A stretch of 9,289 nucleotides of DNA from Sulfurovum sp. (lineage in GTDB: Bacteria > Campylobacterota > Campylobacteria > Campylobacterales > Sulfurovaceae), in assembly GCA_015661535.1 (NCBI GenBank), contig DQVY01000229.1, positions 1 through 9,289 on the forward strand, read 5' to 3'. Made by a program: the position numbers and the translations under genes. Numbering within the stretch: position 1 is the first letter of the stretch; every line of letters starts with the position of its first letter. A model generated the notes under the pieces. It saw only the letters and a program-made list of their open reading frames with translations, had not been told where the DNA came from and made no database searches. Of the stretch, positions 5,674 to 9,289 are shown in pieces.

Positions 5674-5879
5674 TTGTCTAATTCTTCTTTTCCGAGTCTA
5701 TCGACCATTTTGATACTGTCCAGTGCATTGGTGAGTATCTTTTTTGTTGAAGTCAGGGGCTTCATATGCAAGTTAGTTTGTTTTTTATCTAAACTCTCAT
5801 CCATAAGTATGCTCATTACCTCTTTTTCTAACTCTTTAATGATCTCATTTAGTTTACTTTCTATAAAATCTACATTCAT
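5670..5879 (-). CDS. Small charged helical protein, unknown function
   Basis: This 69-residue, probably cytoplasmic protein is not recognised. Residues 4-25 (VDFIESKLNEIIKELEKEVMSI) have amphipathic, coiled-coil-like spacing of Ile, Leu and Val among many Lys and Glu. A polar middle (DESLDKKQTNLHMKPLTSTKK) leads to a second likely helix (ILTNALDSIKMVDRL). It has no cysteine or tryptophan and no known motif. The ATG begins 1 nt after the mogA stop (TAA-G-ATG) and its own stop overlaps the next start in ATGA, so the three genes look translationally linked. Such proteins are often adaptors or chaperones, but no role in molybdenum cofactor work can be claimed from sequence. The ribosome binding site is weak, as expected if translation depends on termination of mogA. 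Confidence 0.7.
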   Translation of the reverse strand: MNVDFIESKLNEIIKELEKEVMSILMDESLDKKQTNLHMKPLTSTKKILTNALDSIKMVDRLGKEELDK

Positions 5880-5880
5880 C

Positions 5881-6414
5881 TTATTTCGCTTTTGGTCTGA
5901 AAATTTTGATCACTGATTCGTCTGCTTCCATAAAAGCACCACCTATCAGATCTATACAGTAAGGTACTGCAGGGAAAACTGCATCTAAACACTCTCTAAT
6001 GGACTTTGGTTTTCCGGGCAGGTTTATGATAAGAGAACCGTTACAAATACCTGCTGTCTGACGTGAAAGTATTGCTGTAGGTACATACTGAAGACTCACT
6101 GCCCTCATCTGCTCACCAAAACCCGGTAAAAGCTTTTGACATACATTTTCAGTAGCTTCCGTAGTTACATCTCTCATAGCAGGTCCTGTACCTCCTGTTG
6201 TCACTATGAGATCACAATTCATATCACGAGAAAGCTCTACCAAGGTAGTCTCAATAAGGCTTTGCTCATCAGGGATACATCTATACTCATATTCACACTC
6301 ATTTAAAAGATATGCTTTCATCGTATCCATGATCGCTACGCCGGAAATATCTTCATAAATGCCTTGTGAAGCTCTGTCACTTGTGGTGATAACACCGATT
6401 TTTATTTTATCCAT
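5881..6414 (-). CDS. mogA: Molybdopterin adenylyltransferase
   Basis: MogA uses ATP to adenylate molybdopterin, the step that prepares it for molybdate insertion by MoeA; it acts in the cytoplasm. From the start chosen here (177 aa) the protein reads KIGVITTSDRASQGIY at 5-20, IPDEQ with D49, the nucleotide-binding TTGGTGPAMRDVT at 72-84 with D82, PGFGEQMR, PTAILSRQ, and LIINLPGKPKSIRECL, then ends near FRPK. D49 and D82 fall at the same positions as the catalytic aspartates of E. coli MogA, which supports this start. The longer frame from 6432 has no ribosome binding site, whereas AAGGA lies 10 nt before the ATG at 6414. The segment after KSIRECL is shorter than in E. coli. Two small unknown genes follow tightly. 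Molybdoenzyme partners are outside the window. Confidence 0.93.
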   Translation of the reverse strand: MDKIKIGVITTSDRASQGIYEDISGVAIMDTMKAYLLNECEYEYRCIPDEQSLIETTLVELSRDMNCDLIVTTGGTGPAMRDVTTEATENVCQKLLPGFGEQMRAVSLQYVPTAILSRQTAGICNGSLIINLPGKPKSIRECLDAVFPAVPYCIDLIGGAFMEADESVIKIFRPKAK

Positions 6415-6424
6415 TTCTAATACG

Positions 6425-6429
6425 TCCTT
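6425..6429 (-). promoter_or_regulatory. Ribosome binding site that decides the mogA start
   Basis: AAGGA on the minus strand precedes the ATG at 6414 by 10 nt. It lies inside the longer frame that begins at 6432, whose own upstream sequence (TTTCTTTA) has no such site. Confidence 0.55.
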
Positions 6430-6452
6430 CATTAAAGAAAATAATGTGAGGC

Positions 6453-6458
6453 ATTATA
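6453..6458 (-). promoter_or_regulatory. -10 element for the mogA operon
   Basis: A perfect TATAAT on the minus strand (context CGATATAATGCC) would start transcription near 6446, about 32 nt before the chosen mogA ATG. The expected -35 position falls in the preceding hairpin and does not match consensus. Confidence 0.55.
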
Positions 6459-6471
6459 TCGAAATTGCTTT

Positions 6472-6497
6472 AGGGCACCTATTATTAGAGGTGCCCT
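6472..6497 (-). terminator. Stem-loop terminator of the kinase-regulator operon
   Basis: AGGGCACCT (6472-6480) and AGGTGCCCT (6489-6497) form a perfect 9-bp GC-rich stem with an 8-nt loop, 10 nt past the response regulator stop. No long T-tract follows on the minus strand, so it may be an imperfect intrinsic terminator. It also separates this operon from the mogA promoter. Confidence 0.65.
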
Positions 6498-6507
6498 TTA
6501 GGTATCA

Positions 6508-8214
6508 CTACTGTATATCTTCTACCGGCACGGGCATTGCCAAGTAGTATCCCTGTGCATATTCAATACCGAGTTCCATGATCTCATCGTATATTGATTG
6601 ATTACTTACAAATTCTGCAATGACTTTTAAGCCTTTTTCTTTTGCAAAAGTTTGAATGGTTTTAACAATGATCTTACTGTCTTCTGAAGTATCTATATTC
6701 TCTATAAAAGAGCCATCTATTTTTAAGGTAGTAAGCGGTAAAAATCCTGTTTGTGCGAAGTTGGAACACTGCACACCAAAATCATCCACAATGAACTCCA
6801 AACCTATTTCATGTATTTTTAAAATAACATCTTTTATCTCATCGGTATGGGTAATGGCAGCAGATTCCAGTATTTCCAGTGAGAGAAGTTTTGGATCTAC
6901 AGCATAAATATCGATAGTACTTTCAATAAATTCTATGAGCCCCTCATTGTAAAATTCATTGGCAGTTAGATTGATACTAAACTTATACCCTGTTTTCGAG
7001 GCTTGTTTGCATCCCTCTTCAAACATAAATTTAAAAATATTATACACTTGTCCACTGTTTTTTGCAGCCTCTATGAAGTGATGAGGAGAATATATTTCTT
7101 CTTTATATTTAATGCGTACCAAGAGTTCATACTTATCTATACTGTTATTTCTCAAATCATAAATAGCTTGTGCATATGCCATTATGTCATTGTTTTCAAG
7201 TACATGTTTGATGATCGGTGACCAGTGATTGGTGTTGTTGATCTGCTGAATGACTTTTAGATCATTTGAATAAAATTTGATTTGATTTCTACCCAGATTA
7301 CGTGCTTCTTTCAGGGCTAATTCTGCTTTTTGCAAGACGTCATCTTCTGTTTGATACGCAACACCAATGGTTGTTTCAATATGAATATTTAAAGTATCTG
7401 TCACAATAGAGAATTTTGAAATATCTTTTTTTATTTTTTCAACATGATGGGGAAGATTGTCTAAGTGTTCTTTGTCTGTCACCAGTGCAAATACATCATT
7501 GTTCAAATGATACACTTTATAGATGTCACTATAATTTGAAGTCAAAAAATGCCCCAGTGTTTTAAGGACATGATCCCCTGCGGCATAGCCGTTGGTCTCA
7601 TTGATATGACTGAAACCTATGATATCAATCAGGATAAGCGTTTGATTTATTTTTTTTGAAAAATCTTCAATTAATTTAATACGGTTAGGTAAGGATGTTA
7701 ATGTATCTGTTGTCATTTGTCTGTATGTTTCTTCATACTTGTGTTGCAGCTCTATCAACTGTCCATATTGCTGAATAGAGGTACGAATACTTGTATATAG
7801 ACGTTCCAGAGTAAGTTCTGTTTTCTCTTTAAAATCGTTAATATCATAGTGCTGAATGACATGCATAGGCGGAAAATCATTGGCTTGTCCTGTACGGACA
7901 ATGAGTCTAATAAAATTATTTTGGAGTTCATGTCTTATATAATTTACAAGCTCCAAGCCTGCCTCAGGCGTTTCCATCACTACATCGATCATTGCCAGAG
8001 CAATATCTTCATGTGCATTGAGAATTTTTTTGGCTTCGCTGGCACTGTAGGCAGAATAGATTTCAATTTCAAAATCAGAAAAGCTCATAGATTCCAATGC
8101 CATATTGGTAATATCATGAATAGCCTGGTCATCATCTACGATAAGTATTTTTTGTTTCTTTTTTGTATGCTGATTCTGAGATTCTGTTTCTTTTGCAAAT
8201 GTTAACTTAGCCAT
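6508..8214 (-). CDS. Response regulator: receiver, degenerate GGDEF and EAL domains (probable c-di-GMP phosphodiesterase)
   Basis: 568 residues with three domains. The receiver (about 20-150) has the acidic cluster D27-D29, phospho-acceptor D77 (AMID), T108 (VRTGQ) and a Lys in DFKEKTELT. The GGDEF domain (about 165-315) keeps DTLTSLPNR (170-178), but its signature reads HLNNDVFAL (237-245), so GGDEF has become NNDVF and cyclase activity is unlikely; no RxxD inhibitory site is seen. The EAL domain (about 335-565) has E363 (ELLVR), N415, E447, E450, D477-D478 (VDDFG), K498 and D500 (LKID), E534 and Q554 (AQGYYLAMP). Their spacing agrees with characterised phosphodiesterases, so it should hydrolyse c-di-GMP. 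Loop 6 reads DDFGVQCSN instead of the common DDFGTGYSS. The start has AAAGG 6 nt upstream and overlaps the kinase by 8 nt. Confidence 0.92.
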   Translation of the reverse strand: MAKLTFAKETESQNQHTKKKQKILIVDDDQAIHDITNMALESMSFSDFEIEIYSAYSASEAKKILNAHEDIALAMIDVVMETPEAGLELVNYIRHELQNNFIRLIVRTGQANDFPPMHVIQHYDINDFKEKTELTLERLYTSIRTSIQQYGQLIELQHKYEETYRQMTTDTLTSLPNRIKLIEDFSKKINQTLILIDIIGFSHINETNGYAAGDHVLKTLGHFLTSNYSDIYKVYHLNNDVFALVTDKEHLDNLPHHVEKIKKDISKFSIVTDTLNIHIETTIGVAYQTEDDVLQKAELALKEARNLGRNQIKFYSNDLKVIQQINNTNHWSPIIKHVLENNDIMAYAQAIYDLRNNSIDKYELLVRIKYKEEIYSPHHFIEAAKNSGQVYNIFKFMFEEGCKQASKTGYKFSINLTANEFYNEGLIEFIESTIDIYAVDPKLLSLEILESAAITHTDEIKDVILKIHEIGLEFIVDDFGVQCSNFAQTGFLPLTTLKIDGSFIENIDTSEDSKIIVKTIQTFAKEKGLKVIAEFVSNQSIYDEIMELGIEYAQGYYLAMPVPVEDIQ

Positions 8215-9289
8215 GTTTTGCCTTTATGATAGATGGGTCAAGTGTAATGGAGAAACCTAGACCATGAGGTGATATTTTCATAAATTCCAATCGACCACCA
8301 AGCTGCTGAGTAATAAGATTGTAGATAATATGCAGGCCTAAGCCACTTCCTCCTTGACCCCGTTTTGTCGTGAAAAAAGGATCAAATATTTTTGTCTCAT
8401 TTTCTTCCGGGATACCTTTACCATTATCTTGATAGATCAATGTAAATTGATCATTGAGTTTCATAAATATGGTAATGATATTATTTTTGTCATCATCAAA
8501 AGCATGTTTAATGGAATTTAAAATAAGATTTGAAAAAATTTGTGAAAAAATACCGGGGTAACTTTCAAGTACGATACTCTCATCAATACTGTTTATCACT
8601 TTTATCTGCTTCGACCTCAAAGGTATTTGAAAACTAAAAATGATGTTATCTACATATTGTTTTAGATTAAACTCCCGCTCCTCTTCAGAGTGTTGATCTA
8701 CAGAAATATTTTTAAATGATTTGACCAAGGTCACTGCATTGTTTAACCTGTCTTGTATGGTTTGAAGCAATTTTTTTGTAATGCTTATGTAGTCTTTGAG
8801 TGCTTCTTCTGTCAGTGAATCTTCTTTGTAGTGTGATTCTAACTTTTTCACTTCATGGCTAAGTTGAGATATGCCGGTAAGTCCTACACCTAGTGGTGTA
8901 TTTATCTCATGGGCAATGCCTGAAACCAGAGAGCCCAAAGATGCCATTTTTTCAGTTTCTATAAGTGATTTCTGTGCTTGTTCAAGTTTTTCCAAACTTT
9001 CATGAAGCGCAAGTCTGGCATTTTCTTCACTGCTTACAAAATAGTAATAAAGACTAAAAATTATGCCGATGACCATCACAAAATTAAGAACAAAGAAACC
9101 TATAATATGGGGCTCAGCTAAGCCGATATCGTATACTTTAGCATAAGAGTCAACAAATCCACTAAAGACCATTAACAATATAAATAAAAAAAGCCATATG
9201 ACAGATTTTCTTTTATCTCCTAACGTAAAGCTTCCAAATACAGCTATAACAGACCAGAGAACATTCCCTCCACTCGATATAAATCCACC
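8207..9289 (-). CDS. Membrane sensor histidine kinase, 5' end beyond the window
   Basis: The frame is open from the stop to the right edge, giving 360 visible residues; the start lies outside. An internal TTG at 9178 looks like a start only because of the cut. The visible N-terminus reads GGFISSGGNVLW and continues through membrane helices (about 11-23, 31-46 and 62-84) with the basic loop GDKRK between the first two, as in multi-helix sensor domains. A coiled coil (about 86-115) leads to the H-box GIAHEINTPLG with phospho-acceptor H127. A dimerisation helix includes LVKSFKNISVDQHSEEEREF. The ATPase domain has the N-box NLILNSIKHAF (N254, N258), G1 DNGKGIP (D288), the F-box FDPFFTTK and G2 GSGLGL (314-319). 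All catalytic boxes are intact. It overlaps the downstream regulator by 8 nt, its likely phosphorylation partner. The sensed signal is unknown. Confidence 0.92.
   Translation of the reverse strand, partial: GGFISSGGNVLWSVIAVFGSFTLGDKRKSVIWLFLFILLMVFSGFVDSYAKVYDIGLAEPHIIGFFVLNFVMVIGIIFSLYYYFVSSEENARLALHESLEKLEQAQKSLIETEKMASLGSLVSGIAHEINTPLGVGLTGISQLSHEVKKLESHYKEDSLTEEALKDYISITKKLLQTIQDRLNNAVTLVKSFKNISVDQHSEEEREFNLKQYVDNIIFSFQIPLRSKQIKVINSIDESIVLESYPGIFSQIFSNLILNSIKHAFDDDKNNIITIFMKLNDQFTLIYQDNGKGIPEENETKIFDPFFTTKRGQGGSGLGLHIIYNLITQQLGGRLEFMKISPHGLGFSITLDPSIIKAKHG

Noticed and set aside
7003..8205. Several short plus-strand frames over the response regulator
   Set aside because: They overlap the receiver, GGDEF and EAL coding sequence, lack ribosome binding sites and show no domains.
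8207..9178. Kinase starting at TTG 9178
   Set aside because: No ribosome binding site precedes it, it would begin inside a membrane helix, and the frame stays open with membrane-like sequence to the edge.

Overview
The window is AT-rich, gene-dense bacterial chromosome, with no tRNA, rRNA, CRISPR array, intact insertion sequence or phage gene. The gene content suggests a chemolithoautotrophic member of the Campylobacterota, most like Sulfurovum or Sulfurimonas: an AmmeMemoRadiSam enzyme, a SulP-STAS anion transporter, an exported rhodanese, an alpha-carbonic anhydrase, short intergenic gaps, AAGGA-type ribosome binding sites, and extended -10 promoters with weak -35 boxes. This assignment is inferred from gene content and style; no phylogenetic marker is present.

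Layout. Positions 1-85 (minus) hold the first 28 codons of a probable SIR2-type protein. Positions 86-307 contain no convincing gene, but they hold a striking 14-bp inverted repeat (119-201) and an AT-rich terminator candidate. Positions 308-1929 (minus) form a two-gene operon, amrS then pcm, joined by an ATGA overlap. A divergent control region (1930-2089) has a good sigma70-type promoter for amrS, an extended -10 for sulP, and an 8-bp-arm palindrome between them. Positions 2090-3670 (plus) are the SulP transporter and 3859-4542 (plus) an exported rhodanese-like protein. The rhodanese converges, with only 4 nt between stop codons, on a periplasmic alpha-carbonic anhydrase (4547-5293, minus). 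Positions 5461-6414 (minus) form a tight operon: mogA, a 69-residue helical protein and a 70-residue membrane protein. Positions 6508-9289 (minus) hold a two-component pair: a membrane histidine kinase whose 5' end lies beyond the window, then a REC-GGDEF-EAL response regulator.

How the genes may work together. The SulP transporter and the periplasmic carbonic anhydrase could serve inorganic carbon acquisition, with the anhydrase interconverting CO2 and bicarbonate outside the inner membrane and SulP importing the anion. Sulfate transport by SulP, with the rhodanese in sulfur handling, is an equally open reading. The kinase and regulator probably turn a membrane signal into lower c-di-GMP: the GGDEF motif is degenerate, but every EAL catalytic residue I could check is present at the right spacing. 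MogA makes adenylated molybdopterin for molybdoenzymes; its two small partners are unrecognised. The amrS-pcm pair couples a radical SAM enzyme of unsettled function to a protein-repair methyltransferase.

Several starts given here are moved from the longest open frame because ribosome binding sites, overlaps or family alignment favour an internal start: pcm (922), sulP (TTG at 2090), rhodanese (3859) and mogA (6414). The kinase frame stays open to the right edge. I found no clearly new multi-gene system. The best leads are the inverted-repeat element at 119-201, the two small genes behind mogA, the amrS-pcm coupling, and the SulP/rhodanese/carbonic anhydrase neighbourhood.
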